A stretch of 64,000 nucleotides of DNA from Pseudotabrizicola sp. GTDB taxonomy: Bacteria > Pseudomonadota > Alphaproteobacteria > Rhodobacterales > Rhodobacteraceae. The stretch covers positions 248,001-312,000 of the forward strand of contig NZ_JAUSNR010000026.1 of the NCBI RefSeq assembly GCF_030656345.1, given 5' to 3'. The stretch's first letter is position 1. Each line of letters opens with the position of its first letter. A model generated the notes under the pieces. That model was not told where the DNA came from. It saw only the letters and a list, made by a program, of their open reading frames with translations, and searched no databases. Shown piece after piece: positions 1-9,600 of the stretch. A program made the translations under genes and the position numbers.

Positions 1-986
1 CGCACCGCCAGCACCGCCCCCGATGCCCCGATCGGATGCCCCCGCGCCAGCGCGCCGCCTTGGCAATTCACCCGCGCCGGATCCAGCCCCGCCCGCGCCA
101 CACAGGCCATCGCCTGTGCCGCATAGGCCTCCATCATCTCACTTCGCGTGATCTCCGCCGCAGACAGCCCCAGCCCCCGCAACGCCGCCGCAATCGCGGG
201 AACCGGGGCCAGCCCCGGCTGCTCGGGGTCCGCGCCCAAGGTGCGCCCGCCCAGGATGCGCAAGGCCCCGGCCGAGGCAAAGCGATCCGCCGCCACCAGA
301 CAGAACGCCGCGCCATCCGCCGCCACCGCCGCCGTGGTCCGCGTGACCGACCCCGCCACCACCGGCGCCCGCGCCAGCAGCGCCGGGGTCAGAAGTCGGG
401 CAAAGGCGTCACGCACCACCCCCGCCAGCGGCACAATCTCGGGCCAGTCCTGAACTGCCAACGCTTTCGCATGGCTTTGCACCGCCCACGCTTCCTGCGC
501 CGCGCGATCATAGCCACACACCGCCGCCAAAGCCGCCGCCGCCTCTGCCATGCGTGGATTGCGCGCAGGCCATGGCGTGAACGGCGCCTCGTCATATTCC
601 ACCGGCACCCCACCCTCCGGGTCGGTCACAAACCGCAACGGCCGGCGCGAAAAGCTCTCCACCCCGCCCGCCAGCACAAAATCGGCGCAGCCCCCATCGA
701 CCAGCGCCGCCGCCAGCAGCAGCGCATCAAGGCCTCCCGCGCATTGCCGGTCAATCGTCAGTCCAGCCACCCGCTCAGGCAATCCCGCCGCCAGCGCGAT
801 CCGCCGCGCCGGATTGCCCCCCGGTCCGATGGCATTGGCGCAGATCACCTCATCCACCGCCACGCGCCCCGCATCCGCAAGGCAAGCGCGCAGCACCGGC
901 ACCGCCAGCTCCTCCAGCGACAACCGCGCAAAAGCCCCGCCCTTGGGCACAACCCCCGTCCGCCGCGCCGACAGAATCACCGCCAT
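1..986 (-). CDS. Thiolase (acetyl-CoA acyltransferase family), C-terminus beyond window
   Basis: Partial gene running off the left edge; 328 codons are visible from the N-terminus. Thiolases cleave 3-ketoacyl-CoA with CoA, or condense acetyl-CoA units, in the cytoplasm. The start is ATG at 986 (MAVILSARRTGVVPKG). The nucleophile loop is visible as DRQCAGG with the reactive Cys near residue 82, and the typical ANAIGPGGNPAR segment precedes it. The C-terminal catalytic His and Cys motifs lie outside the window. The start codon overlaps the end of the upstream acyl-CoA ligase by about 10 bp, so the two are co-translated and probably act in one acyl-CoA pathway. The exact substrate cannot be told from the sequence. 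Confidence 0.85.
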   Translation of the reverse strand, partial: MAVILSARRTGVVPKGGAFARLSLEELAVPVLRACLADAGRVAVDEVICANAIGPGGNPARRIALAAGLPERVAGLTIDRQCAGGLDALLLAAALVDGGCADFVLAGGVESFSRRPLRFVTDPEGGVPVEYDEAPFTPWPARNPRMAEAAAALAAVCGYDRAAQEAWAVQSHAKALAVQDWPEIVPLAGVVRDAFARLLTPALLARAPVVAGSVTRTTAAVAADGAAFCLVAADRFASAGALRILGGRTLGADPEQPGLAPVPAIAAALRGLGLSAAEITRSEMMEAYAAQAMACVARAGLDPARVNCQGGALARGHPIGASGAVLAV

Positions 987-2203
987 GCATCCACCTCGCG
1001 CTGCAACACGCCAAGGTCGGTCTTGCCCGACCCCAGCACCGGCCAGTCCTGCCGCCAGATCACCCGACGCGGGGCCAGCGTCGCGCCCAGCCGTGCCCGC
1101 GCCGCTGCCATGATCTCACCCTCACACGCCCGGTCGCCCGTCAGCACCGCCATCAGCACATGCCCGCGCAAGCCGTCGGCCCGCGCCAGCACCGCCGCCC
1201 GCTCAACCCCCGGCAAACCCGCCAGAAACCGCTCGATCTCCTCGGGAAACACATTCTGCCCGGCCACCGTCACCATCCGCCCGGCCCGCCCGCGCAACAC
1301 CAGCCCCGCCGGCGTCAGCGCCCCGATCTCGCCCACGCACAACCACCCCTCATGCCACCGCGCCGATCCCGGATCGTCGCCAGCATAGCGCTGAAACACA
1401 TAGGGGCTGCGCAGCCAGACCTGCCCCACCGCCCCCGCAGGCAGATCACGGCCTTCACCATCACGGATCCGCAACTCCACCCCCGGATAGGGCCGCCCCA
1501 CCGTCTCGGCCCCGTCGCCCGGTCCGGCAAGCGTGATGAAACTCGCCTCCGCCGCGCCATAAAACTCGCGCACCTCCGCCCCCGGTGCCACCGCCATCAG
1601 CGCCACACGCAGCCCCGCCTCCAGCTTGGCCCCGCCCACCAGCACCAACCGCAGATCGGGCCACACCACCCCGCAAGCCACCATCTGCGCCAGATGCACC
1701 GGGGTCGCATAGATCACATGGGTCCCGCGCTCCGCCACTGCCCGCGCCATCCGGTCCACCCGCAACCCGTCCAGCAGATGCACGCAGGCCCCCAGCGCCA
1801 GCCCCTCCAGCGCCGCATACAGCGCCAGCGATTGCGACAACCGCCCCGGCACCGCCACCCGCACGCCCGGCCCGATCCCGAACAGCCGCGCATTCACCGC
1901 AAAACTGGCCAGCCACGACCCTTGGCTCCGCACCACCCGCCGCGCCCCGCCCAAAGACCCGCCGGTCAGCGTCTCAAAACAGCCAGACCCGGCTTCAACA
2001 GCACCCTCCCCGCCAATCCGAAACCCGGCCCCCTGCCCCGCCAAAGCCGCCACAAGCGCCGTCCCCCCGGGCCGGTCCGCCACCTCGGGCGCGAAAGCGG
2101 CCCCATGCGACACCTCCCCCCCGTCAGCGCCAAACAGGCGCGCAGCCGGATGCCACTCAAACCGGGGATTTGCAGCTTTCCCAAATACTCCCGCCGGAGG
2201 CAT
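977..2203 (-). CDS. AMP-dependent acyl-CoA synthetase/ligase, short form
   Basis: Member of the ANL adenylating superfamily, which activates carboxylic acids to acyl-AMP and then acyl-CoA. Visible landmarks are EFYGAAEASFIT (adenine-binding region), the hinge-like WLCVGEIG and LRGRAGRMVTVAGQNVFPEEIE segment, and the C-terminal catalytic-lysine region GSGKTDL. At about 400 residues it is shorter than the usual 500-550; the N-terminal subdomain is reduced and the classic Ser/Thr/Gly-rich phosphate loop is poor. The start is uncertain: ATG at 2203 (used) or TTG at 2218 lie within a copy of the oriented intergenic repeat (2182-2200), so the true start may be further downstream. It overlaps the thiolase gene, which suggests a shared beta-oxidation-like or aromatic-acid role (inference). 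Confidence 0.7.
   Translation of the reverse strand: MPPAGVFGKAANPRFEWHPAARLFGADGGEVSHGAAFAPEVADRPGGTALVAALAGQGAGFRIGGEGAVEAGSGCFETLTGGSLGGARRVVRSQGSWLASFAVNARLFGIGPGVRVAVPGRLSQSLALYAALEGLALGACVHLLDGLRVDRMARAVAERGTHVIYATPVHLAQMVACGVVWPDLRLVLVGGAKLEAGLRVALMAVAPGAEVREFYGAAEASFITLAGPGDGAETVGRPYPGVELRIRDGEGRDLPAGAVGQVWLRSPYVFQRYAGDDPGSARWHEGWLCVGEIGALTPAGLVLRGRAGRMVTVAGQNVFPEEIERFLAGLPGVERAAVLARADGLRGHVLMAVLTGDRACEGEIMAAARARLGATLAPRRVIWRQDWPVLGSGKTDLGVLQREVDAWR
2182..2200 (+). repeat. Intergenic repeat core (AAATACTCC type)
   Basis: Contains AAATACTCC at 2183-2191 followed by a small GC hairpin. It lies between aroQ and the acyl-CoA ligase, both on the minus strand, and may overlap the annotated 5' end of the ligase. 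It is one of eight copies seen in the window, all in this orientation. Confidence 0.55.
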
Positions 2204-2228
2204 CCGCCCTCTCCCCAAGCGACCGTTC

Positions 2229-2669
2229 TCAGGACAGCACCAGCGTCCGCATCCGCCGCAATGCCAGCAGATACCCCTCGGTCCCGAACCCGGCGATCAC
2301 CCCATCTGCCCGCAGCGACACATAGGAATGATGCCGGAACGCCTCGCGCTTGTGCACATTCGAGATATGGACCTCCAGCACCGGCCCCTCGAACGCGTTC
2401 AGTGCATCCAGAATCGCGACCGAGGTATGGGTGAACGCGCCGGGGTTGATGATCACCCCCGAACCGGCAACCCGCGCTTCATGGATACAGTCGATGATCA
2501 CACCCTCATGATTCGACTGGTGAAACCGCACCTCCAGCCCCATCTCCCCGGCCAGCGCCGTGCAGGCCGCCGCCACATCCTCCAGCGTCTCACGCCCGTA
2601 AATCTCGGGCTGGCGCATCCCCAGCAGGTTCAGGTTGGGACCGTTCAGAATATAGATGGGGTTTGCCAT
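2229..2669 (-). CDS. aroQ: 3-dehydroquinate dehydratase, type II
   Basis: Catalyses dehydration of 3-dehydroquinate to 3-dehydroshikimate, step three of the shikimate pathway, as a cytoplasmic dodecamer. The 146 residues match the compact type II family. The N-terminal NGPNLNLLG motif leads to Arg19 and the catalytic Tyr24 (in PEIYG). The substrate-binding NPGAFTHTS and the C-terminal EVHISN...REAFRHHSY block with the catalytic His are intact. The start is the ATG at 2669. It is followed on the same strand by the acyl-CoA ligase after a short gap that holds an intergenic repeat, so it is probably its own unit. Confidence 0.96.
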   Translation of the reverse strand: MANPIYILNGPNLNLLGMRQPEIYGRETLEDVAAACTALAGEMGLEVRFHQSNHEGVIIDCIHEARVAGSGVIINPGAFTHTSVAILDALNAFEGPVLEVHISNVHKREAFRHHSYVSLRADGVIAGFGTEGYLLALRRMRTLVLS

Positions 2670-2780
2670 GGCGTCCTCTTTGCAATTCGCATCATGCTAC
2701 CGGGGCGAAGCGCGGCAGGAAACCCGCATTTGCACAGGCTGCTCTTGGGCAGCATGGGCGAACAGGGCGCGCTCCACGCC

Positions 2781-2817
2781 AAAAAAAGAGGCCCAAGCCA
2801 CGTGTGGCAAGGGCCTC
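2781..2817 (-). terminator. Rho-independent terminator of metF
   Basis: Read on the minus strand, the arms GAGGCCC (2817-2811) and GGGCCTC (2794-2788) form a stem extended by partly paired TTGCCAC/GTGGCTT. Seven T residues follow (complement of 2787-2781). It lies 24 bp past the metF stop codon. Confidence 0.85.
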
Positions 2818-2840
2818 AGGGAGACGCCGTCAGCCTGTGA

Positions 2841-3719
2841 TCAGGCAACCTTTTCCAGAACCAGCTCGGGCACCAGCTCGGGCTGAATTCCCAAAGCGCG
2901 CACCACTTCGCGGGTCAGGTGCGGGCGGTTCAGAGTATAGAAATGCAGATCCTCCACCCCGCCTTGCAGCAGGTTGTCGCAAAGCTGCGTGCAATGGGCC
3001 AAGGCATACAGCTCCTCACGCCCGTCGCGCGCGGCGGTGGTGAACGCGTCATCCAGCCGCGCCGGCACATCCGAGCCACAGCGCAGCGCGAATTTCTTTG
3101 CGCCCGCCCAGCTGGTGATCGGCAAAATCCCCGGAATGATCGGCGCGGTGATGCCCTCTTTCACGCACAGGTCGCGGAAGCGGAAAAACGTATCGGCATC
3201 AAAGAAAAACTGGGTGATCGCACTGCTCGCCCCCGCATCGATCTTGCGCTTCAGCCAGCGCACATCGGCGAGGCTGTCCGCCGCATCCGGATGCGGCTCC
3301 GGATAGGCCCCGACCCGCAGCTTGAACTTGCCGGTGGCGGCAAGCGCCTCGATCAGCTCCACCGATGATGCAAACCCCTCGGGATGCGCGCTGAACCGCT
3401 CCGCCCCCTTGGGCGCATCGCCGCGCAGCGCCACGATCTCGGTCACCCCCGCATCCGCATAGGCCGCCGCAATCTCCAGCGTCTCCGCCTTCGTCGCATC
3501 CACGCAGGTCAGATGCGCCGCCACATTCAGCCCGTAATTCTTGCCGATCGCCGTCACCGCCTCATGCGTCAGCTTGCGGGTGGTGCCGCCCGCGCCATAG
3601 GTGACCGACACAAACTCCGGCTGCATCGGGGCCAGCGCCTGTACGGTTTCCCAAAGACGGAACGATGCGTCCAGCGTCTGGGGCGGGAAGAACTCGAACG
3701 AGATGCGCGGCGTGGCCAT
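2841..3719 (-). CDS. metF: Methylenetetrahydrofolate reductase
   Basis: FAD enzyme that reduces 5,10-methylene-THF to 5-methyl-THF, the methyl donor for methionine synthesis. The 292-residue product is of normal length. The N-terminal SFEFFPP motif holds the catalytic Glu (residue 9); further family blocks are VTYGAGGTTR, ALRGDAPKG and ASSAITQFFFD. An in-frame extension reaches 3899, but the ATG at 3719 is preferred because AAGGAGA sits just upstream and the extension would overlap the divergent metR start. It is divergent from metR with 87 bp between starts, the classic arrangement for MetR control. A strong terminator follows. Confidence 0.95.
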   Translation of the reverse strand: MATPRISFEFFPPQTLDASFRLWETVQALAPMQPEFVSVTYGAGGTTRKLTHEAVTAIGKNYGLNVAAHLTCVDATKAETLEIAAAYADAGVTEIVALRGDAPKGAERFSAHPEGFASSVELIEALAATGKFKLRVGAYPEPHPDAADSLADVRWLKRKIDAGASSAITQFFFDADTFFRFRDLCVKEGITAPIIPGILPITSWAGAKKFALRCGSDVPARLDDAFTTAARDGREELYALAHCTQLCDNLLQGGVEDLHFYTLNRPHLTREVVRALGIQPELVPELVLEKVA

Positions 3720-3752
3720 GATCGTCTCCTTGTGATGCCCCCTTGTCGCAGA

Positions 3753-3775
3753 TTTGTCGATGTGAGACAAATTCA
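3753..3775. promoter_or_regulatory. Candidate MetR operator between metF and metR
   Basis: Two overlapping dyads are visible in the 87-bp divergent region. One is TTTGTC-N7-GACAAA at 3753-3771. The other is TGAG-N5-TTCA at 3763-3775, one base off the enterobacterial MetR consensus TGAA-N5-TTCA. Position and dyad are seen; binding by MetR is inference. Confidence 0.5.
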
Positions 3776-3806
3776 TAATCTTCACGATCATCTTGTGGTG
3801 AACCTC

Positions 3807-4712
3807 ATGTATATCGAACTCCGCCACCTGCGCACCATCCGCGCCATCCATCAGGCAGGCGGCCTCGCCCGCGCCGCTGACCTGCTGAACATGACGCAAT
3901 CGGCGCTGTCACATCAGGTCGCCAACCTTGAAGACCAGGCGGGGATGGAGCTGTTCGTGCGCCGCTCCAAACCCATGCGCCTGTCGGCGGCAGGCATCCG
4001 CATGCTGCGCGCCGCCGACCGCATCCTGCCGGAAATCGAGCTGATGGAGGAGGAATTCCGCGCCCTGCGCTCGGGCAAGTCCGGGCGGCTGCACATCGCC
4101 ATCCAGTGCCACGCCTGTTTCGACTGGCTGTTCCCGGTGCTCGAACAGTTCCGCCAGGCCTGGCCCGAGGTCGATGTCGACATCCGCGCGGGCCTCGCCT
4201 TCGACAGCTTTCCGGCGCTCCTGCGCGAAGAGGTCGATCTGGTGATCACCTCCAACCCCGAACCGCTGCCCGGCCTCACCTACAACCCGCTGTTCGATTA
4301 TCATCCGGTGTTTCTGGCCTCGGCCCAGAACCCCCTCGCCGCCAAACCCTTCATCAGCGCCGAGGATTTCCGCGATCAGGTGCTGATCACTTACCCGGTC
4401 GGCCGCGACAAACTCGATGTCTTCACCGAACTCCTCACCCCCGCCAAGGTCGAACCGCGCGGCCAGCGCCCGGTGGAACTGACGGCGGTGATCCTGATGC
4501 TGGTCGGCTCCAACCGCGGCGTCTCGGTCCTGCCCGACTGGGTGCTGCGCGACATCAAAAGCAATGCCGATTACGTCACCCGCCCGCTCGGGCCGCAAAC
4601 CGTGACCAAACGCCTGTTCGCCGCCACCCGGGACGAGGATGCCGCCAAACCCTTCATGGCGCATTTCCTGAAACTGGGCCGGTCAGAGCCGGTCAAACTG
4701 CAACGCGGCTGA
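3807..4712 (+). CDS. metR: LysR-family regulator, MetR type
   Basis: LysR regulator of methionine and one-carbon genes, which in characterised bacteria uses homocysteine as coinducer. The 301 residues have an N-terminal winged helix-turn-helix (residues about 1-60, TQSALSHQVANLE recognition helix, FVRRSKPMRLSAAG wing) and a periplasmic-binding-like effector domain. The series IQCHACFDWLFPVLEQF, GLAFDSFPALL, DLVITS and FDYHPVFLA follows E. coli MetR closely. ATG at 3807 is chosen; GTG at 3798 is an in-frame alternative. The longer open frame to 3384 lies antisense to metF and is not coding. It is divergent from metF, its likely target. Confidence 0.9.
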   Translation: MYIELRHLRTIRAIHQAGGLARAADLLNMTQSALSHQVANLEDQAGMELFVRRSKPMRLSAAGIRMLRAADRILPEIELMEEEFRALRSGKSGRLHIAIQCHACFDWLFPVLEQFRQAWPEVDVDIRAGLAFDSFPALLREEVDLVITSNPEPLPGLTYNPLFDYHPVFLASAQNPLAAKPFISAEDFRDQVLITYPVGRDKLDVFTELLTPAKVEPRGQRPVELTAVILMLVGSNRGVSVLPDWVLRDIKSNADYVTRPLGPQTVTKRLFAATRDEDAAKPFMAHFLKLGRSEPVKLQRG

Positions 4713-4823
4713 CCCCGGCACCGCCGCGCCGTTTCACCCACGGGGCGCGCAATCACCCATCCCCCCTTCCCTTGCGGGCCTGTCCGCCCTATACGCGGGC
4801 GCTTGAACCGAACGGAGTCCAAG

Positions 4824-5618
4824 ATGCAAGGCAGCGCCAACCTGAACCTGATGATCAAGGCCGCGCGCCGCGCGGGCCGCTCTCTGGTGAAAGACTTCCG
4901 CGAGGTTGAAAACCTTCAGGTCTCCACCAAAGGCCCCGGCGACTTTGTGTCCAAGGCCGACCGCGAGGCCGAGCGGATGATCCGCGAAGACCTGATGGGC
5001 GGCCGCCCGACCTATGGCTGGCTGGGCGAAGAAACCGGGGCCAGCGCCGGGGCCGACCCCACCCGCCGCTGGATCGTCGATCCGCTGGACGGCACCACCA
5101 ATTTTCTGCACGGCATGCCGCATTGGTCAGTCTCCATCGGGCTGGAACACAAGGGCGAGATCGTGTCCTCGGTGGTTTACGACGCCGCCAAGGATGAAAT
5201 GTTCTGGGCCGAAAAAGGCTCGGGTGCCTGGTTGAACGACAGCCGCCGCATCCGCGTCTCGGGCCGCCGCACGATGTCCGAGGCGGTGTTCGCCACCGGC
5301 GTGCCCTTCGGGGCCAAGAAAACCCTGCCCGCGACCCTGCAGGATCTGGCCCGGCTGATGCCGGTCTGCGCCGGCGTGCGCCGCTGGGGCTCTGCCGCCC
5401 TCGATCTGGCCTATGTCGCCGCAGGGCGCTTTGACGGCTATTGGGAACGCGAGCTGAACTCATGGGACGTGGCCGGCGGCATCCTGCTGGTGAAAGAGGC
5501 CGGCGGCATGGTCACCGGCATCCGCGAAACCCAGGACCCGCTCGAAGACGGCAGCCTGATTGCCGGGAACGAGGCGCTGTTCGAATCGTTCCGCAAGATC
5601 ATCCGCAACGACGCCTGA
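4824..5618 (+). CDS. suhB: Inositol-monophosphatase family phosphatase (SuhB-like)
   Basis: Mg-dependent, Li-sensitive-type phosphatase of the IMPase superfamily. At 264 residues it has the metal-binding GEETG loop, motif 1 VDPLDGTTNF followed by LHGMPHWSVSIGL, and the C-terminal motif 2 WDVAGGILLVKEAGG. It is closer to SuhB-type inositol-1-phosphatases than to the second IMPase paralogue in this window (31609-32409). ATG at 4824 follows ACGGAG; the TTG seven codons upstream is less likely. It is convergent with the rhomboid gene 17 bp away. The physiological substrate is not certain; SuhB proteins also have an RNA-polymerase/rRNA role in enterobacteria. Confidence 0.88.
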   Translation: MQGSANLNLMIKAARRAGRSLVKDFREVENLQVSTKGPGDFVSKADREAERMIREDLMGGRPTYGWLGEETGASAGADPTRRWIVDPLDGTTNFLHGMPHWSVSIGLEHKGEIVSSVVYDAAKDEMFWAEKGSGAWLNDSRRIRVSGRRTMSEAVFATGVPFGAKKTLPATLQDLARLMPVCAGVRRWGSAALDLAYVAAGRFDGYWERELNSWDVAGGILLVKEAGGMVTGIRETQDPLEDGSLIAGNEALFESFRKIIRNDA

Positions 5619-5635
5619 CCGCAAAACTCCGGCGA

Positions 5636-6382
5636 CTATCGCGGTCGCCGGGGCACCTGTGGCACCCGCGACCGCGACAGCTGATAGCGCGCCTCCGGAT
5701 GCGGCGGCACGCCATGCGTGCGGTTCCAGAACCCGAAACCGCCACGCCGCAGCCAGATAGGAACCGTCATCAAAGCCCCCGCGACAAAGCCGCCGACATG
5801 CGCCCAATAGGCCACCCCGCCACCGGCAAGCGGCGTCATCGCGCCGTTGAACAGCTGCAACCCGAACCAGATCCCCAGCACCAGCCAGGCCGGAATCGGG
5901 AAGATGCGGAAAAAGATCACGATGATGATCAGCACATCCACCCGCGCCTTGGGAAACAGCAACAGATACCCGCCCATCACCCCGGCAATCGCCCCCGATG
6001 CGCCCACCATGGGAATATCCGAAACCGGATCAGATCCGTATTGCAGCGCCACCGCCGCCAGCCCGGACAGAAGATAGAACAGCGCAAAACCCACATGCCC
6101 CATCTCATCTTCCAGATTGTCACCGAAGATGAACAAAAACAGCATATTGCCCAGCAGATGCATCCAGCCGCCATGCAGGAACATATGGGTGACAATGCCG
6201 TGCAGGCCTAAGCCTTCCGTCACGAACCGCGACACAAATCCCCAGTCGTAAAAGAAATACGTCAGATCCCGCTCGCCCAAGCTCAGATTGAACAGCGCAA
6301 ATACCGCCACATTCGCGGCGATCAGCGCATAGGTGACAAAGGGCCAGCGCCCTGACGGGTTATGATCGCGAATGGGAAACAT
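5636..6382 (-). CDS. Rhomboid-family intramembrane serine protease
   Basis: Integral membrane protein of 248 residues with about six hydrophobic helices. It shows the rhomboid signature: HMFLHGGWMHLLGNM (His75/Asn79 region), catalytic Ser129 in GASGAIAG, and the partner His195 in AYWAHVGGFVAG. Such proteases cut transmembrane substrates within the lipid bilayer. ATG at 6382 is preferred over the TTG three codons upstream. The C-terminal tail is short and basic. Substrates are unknown; it sits convergent to the suhB-like gene without other functional context. Confidence 0.9.
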   Translation of the reverse strand: MFPIRDHNPSGRWPFVTYALIAANVAVFALFNLSLGERDLTYFFYDWGFVSRFVTEGLGLHGIVTHMFLHGGWMHLLGNMLFLFIFGDNLEDEMGHVGFALFYLLSGLAAVALQYGSDPVSDIPMVGASGAIAGVMGGYLLLFPKARVDVLIIIVIFFRIFPIPAWLVLGIWFGLQLFNGAMTPLAGGGVAYWAHVGGFVAGALMTVPIWLRRGGFGFWNRTHGVPPHPEARYQLSRSRVPQVPRRPR

Positions 6383-6485
6383 AGGCGCCAACTTTTCCCA
6401 TCACCCCGCCCCCGTCAAGCCCTGCACAGGTGCCCAACCCTACGGCCCTCGCACCAGCGTCACCCCCGGGGGCCAGCCCCCCATG

Positions 6486-6508
6486 CCGCCGGTTTCTTGA
6501 ACCGGTGG
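6486..6508. repeat. Short hairpin upstream of the rhomboid gene
   Basis: CCGCCGGTT (6486-6494) and AACCGGTGG (6500-6508) pair over nine positions with one G-T pair and a 5-nt loop. There is no T tract on either side, so it is not a clear terminator. Confidence 0.4.
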
Positions 6509-6528
6509 CAAAACCGGCAGCAAACCCC

Positions 6529-6680
6529 GGAGTACTTCAGTCAAGATGAAATCACGAAGAAAGACCTCCCGGCTTTCATCTTGACCCAAATACTCCCGCG
6601 CGGAGCGCGCACGCCTGAGGAGACGCGCGGCACGCGCGCGACGAGGCAAAAACAATGCGGCGCAGCCGCTCCGTCAGATC
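6529..6680 (+). repeat. Oriented intergenic repeat, family A copy 1 (hairpin plus GC-rich tail)
   Basis: It fills most of the 305-bp gap between the rhomboid and putA genes. An imperfect inverted repeat pairs 6529-6550 with 6575-6596; the inner TCAAGATGAA/TTCATCTTGA arms are perfect. The core AAATACTCC lies at 6588-6596. The tail 6611-6680 matches 52673-52742 at 65 of 70 positions by direct count. Confidence 0.8.
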
Positions 6681-6687
6681 CGCCGCC

Positions 6688-9600
6688 TCAGCCCGCGACT
6701 TCGGCCAGCAGTTGCGCATTGCCGCCCGACGCCGTGGTGTCGATACAGGCATGGCGTTCCAGCACCACATGGGCCACGTCCGGCATACCCGTGATCAACG
6801 GCAGGATCGGGCCGGGCCGGGCTGCCAGCGCCTGCGCGCAGGCGCGGGCCACACCCGCATCGCCCCACCAGATCACGGCCGAAAACCCCTCCGCCCCGGT
6901 CAGCGCCGCCGGGTCCAGCCCCGGCACCTCGACCGCCACACCGCCCAGGGTGCGCACGGCAGTGGCCTGCGCCATCGCCTGTGCAGCCGATGGTCCAAGG
7001 CACAGCACCGGCGCCCGCGCCACGCGCGTCAGCCGGTTCGACTCGCCGGTCGGCCCCGGCAGGTCGATGGTCACAGGCTTGGGCACGGCCTGTGGCGCGC
7101 TCAGCGCCGCGCGCAGTTGCGTGGCACTTGTGGACACTGCCGCCCCGTCATCCCCCGCCAGCGGCGCAGGTTCTGCGGTAAAGCGGTGCAGGTAATGCGG
7201 CCCCCCCGCCTTTGGCCCGGTGCCCGACAGCCCTTCGCCGCCAAAGGGCTGGCTGCCCACCACCGCGCCGATCTGGTTGCGGTTGACATAGATGTTGCCC
7301 ACCCGCAGCGCGCCGACAATCTGCTGCACCCGGTCGTCGATCCGCGTGTGCAAGCCGAAGGTCAGCCCGTACCCCGTGGCATTCACCGCCCCGGTCACCC
7401 GCTCCAGATCCGCCGCGCGGAAGGTCGCCACATGCAGCACCGGGCCAAAGATCTCGCGCGGCATGGCGGCAATCCCCGGCACCCTGATCACCACCGGCCC
7501 GACGAAGGTGCCCGCCTTCGGTGCCGCAATCTCCTTCAGCACCCGCCCCCCGGCCCGCGCCTGTGCCACATACTCCACAATCCCCGCCTGCGCCTGCCGA
7601 TCAATCACCGGCCCGACATCGGTTGCCAGATCCCACGGGTCGCCCAGCGCCAGATCATCCATCGCGCCAAACAGCATCTCCAGCACGGTATCGGCGATAT
7701 CCTCCTGCACATACAGGCACCGCAGCGCCGAACACCTCTGCCCCGCCGACTGAAACGACGACGCCAGAATGTCCCGCACCGCCTGCTCCGGCAGGGCCGT
7801 CGAGTCCACCACCATCGCATTCAAGCCCCCCGTCTCGGCGATCAGCGGCGCGCCCGGGTCCAGATGATCGGCCATGCTGGCGCGGATCTTCAACGCCGTA
7901 TCGGTGCCGCCGGTAAAGGCCACCCCCGCCACCCGCGCATCCGCCGTCAGCATCGCGCCCACCGCGCCATCCCCCGGCAACAGCTGCAGCGCACTCACGG
8001 GCACCCCCGCCTTGTGCATCAGCCCCACCGCAAACCCGGCAATCAGCGGCGTCTGCTCTGCCGGCTTGGCCAGCACCGCATTGCCTGCAGCCAGCGCCGC
8101 CGCGATCTGCCCGGTGAAAATCGCCAAAGGAAAGTTCCACGGGCTGATGCAGGCAAACACGCCCCGCGCGCCATGCGCCAGGGCCCCCGCCCCATCGGCA
8201 TAATACCGCAGGAAATCCACCGCCTCACGCAGTTCCGCCACCGCATCACCTTGCGTCTTCCCCGCCTCCCGCGCCAGCAGCGCAAAGACCGTACCGAACT
8301 CCGCCTCATACAGATCCGCCGCGCGCCTCAGCACCTCGGCGCGCACCCCGGCCTCTGCCGCCCAAGGCTCGGCCAGCCGCAGCGCGCAATCCACATCCGG
8401 TGCCCCCGCATCGGTGACAAACCCCACCCGCGCGCCTGTCGCCGGGTCACGCACCTCATGCCGCAACCCGCCCGCCACGCGACCGGCCAGCATCGGCCCC
8501 GCCTCGAACACCTCATCCTTATACGGTGCCCGTGCCGCCTCCACAGCCGCCAGATCCGGGGCCGCCGTCAGATCAAACCCGCGCGCATTGCGCCGGGTGC
8601 CGAACAGTTCAGGCCCGGTCAGCAGCGCCTTGTTGGGCAAGCTCAACCCCTCAACCGCCGTCAGCGGGCAAGCCACCACCCGCGCGGGCGGCACATCTTC
8701 ATCGACGATCTGGTTCACAAAGCTGGAATTCGCCCCGTTCTCCAACAGCCGCCGCACGAGGTAAGCCAGCAAATCCCGATGCGCCCCCACCGGCGCGTAA
8801 ATCCGGCAGCGCGTGCCCCGCCCGGTCAGCACAATGTCATGCAGCCGCTCGCCCATGCCATGCAGCCGCTGGAATTCATACGCCATCGCATCGACGCCCA
8901 TTTCCCCTGCCATATGCAGTACCGCCGCAACCGTATGGGCGTTGTGGGTGGCGAACTGCGGGTAAATCCGCCCGGTCATCCCCAGCAGTTTGCGCGCATT
9001 GGCGATATAGGACACATCCGTCGCCTCTTTCCGGGTGAACACCGGAAACGACTCCAGCCCCAGCACCTGCCCCCGCTTCACCTCGGCGTCCCAATAGGCG
9101 CCCTTGACCAGCCGCACCATCAGCTTGCGGTCCAGCCGCTGCGCCAGATCGTGCAGCCAGTCGATCACCGCGCCAGCCCGCCGCCCATAAGCCTGCACCA
9201 CCACGCCAAACCCGTCCCATCCGGCCAAGGACGTATCCTCCAGCACGGCCTCGATCACCTCCAAAGACAGCTCCAGCCGGTCCGCTTCCTCAGCATCAAT
9301 GTTGAACCCCAAGCCCGCCGCCCGCGCCAGCCCGGCCAGTGCGCGCACCCGCGGCACCAGTTCCGCCATCACCCGGGCGCGTTTCGCCACCTCGTACCGA
9401 GGATGCAGCGCCGACAGCTTGACCGAGATGCCGGGATTGGCGCGGATGTCATTGCCCTTGGCCGCCCCGGCAATCGCCGAAATCGCGCGCGAATAGGCCA
9501 GATGATAGCGCCGCGCATCACCTTCGGTGCGCGCAGCCTCCCCAAGCATATCATAGCTGTAGGTATAGCCTTTGCCCTCCAGCTCGCGCGCCCGGTCCAT

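Noticed and set aside
36..2434. Long plus-strand frames over the left edge
   Set aside because: Arg/Pro/Ala/His-rich shadows of the thiolase, ligase and aroQ genes.
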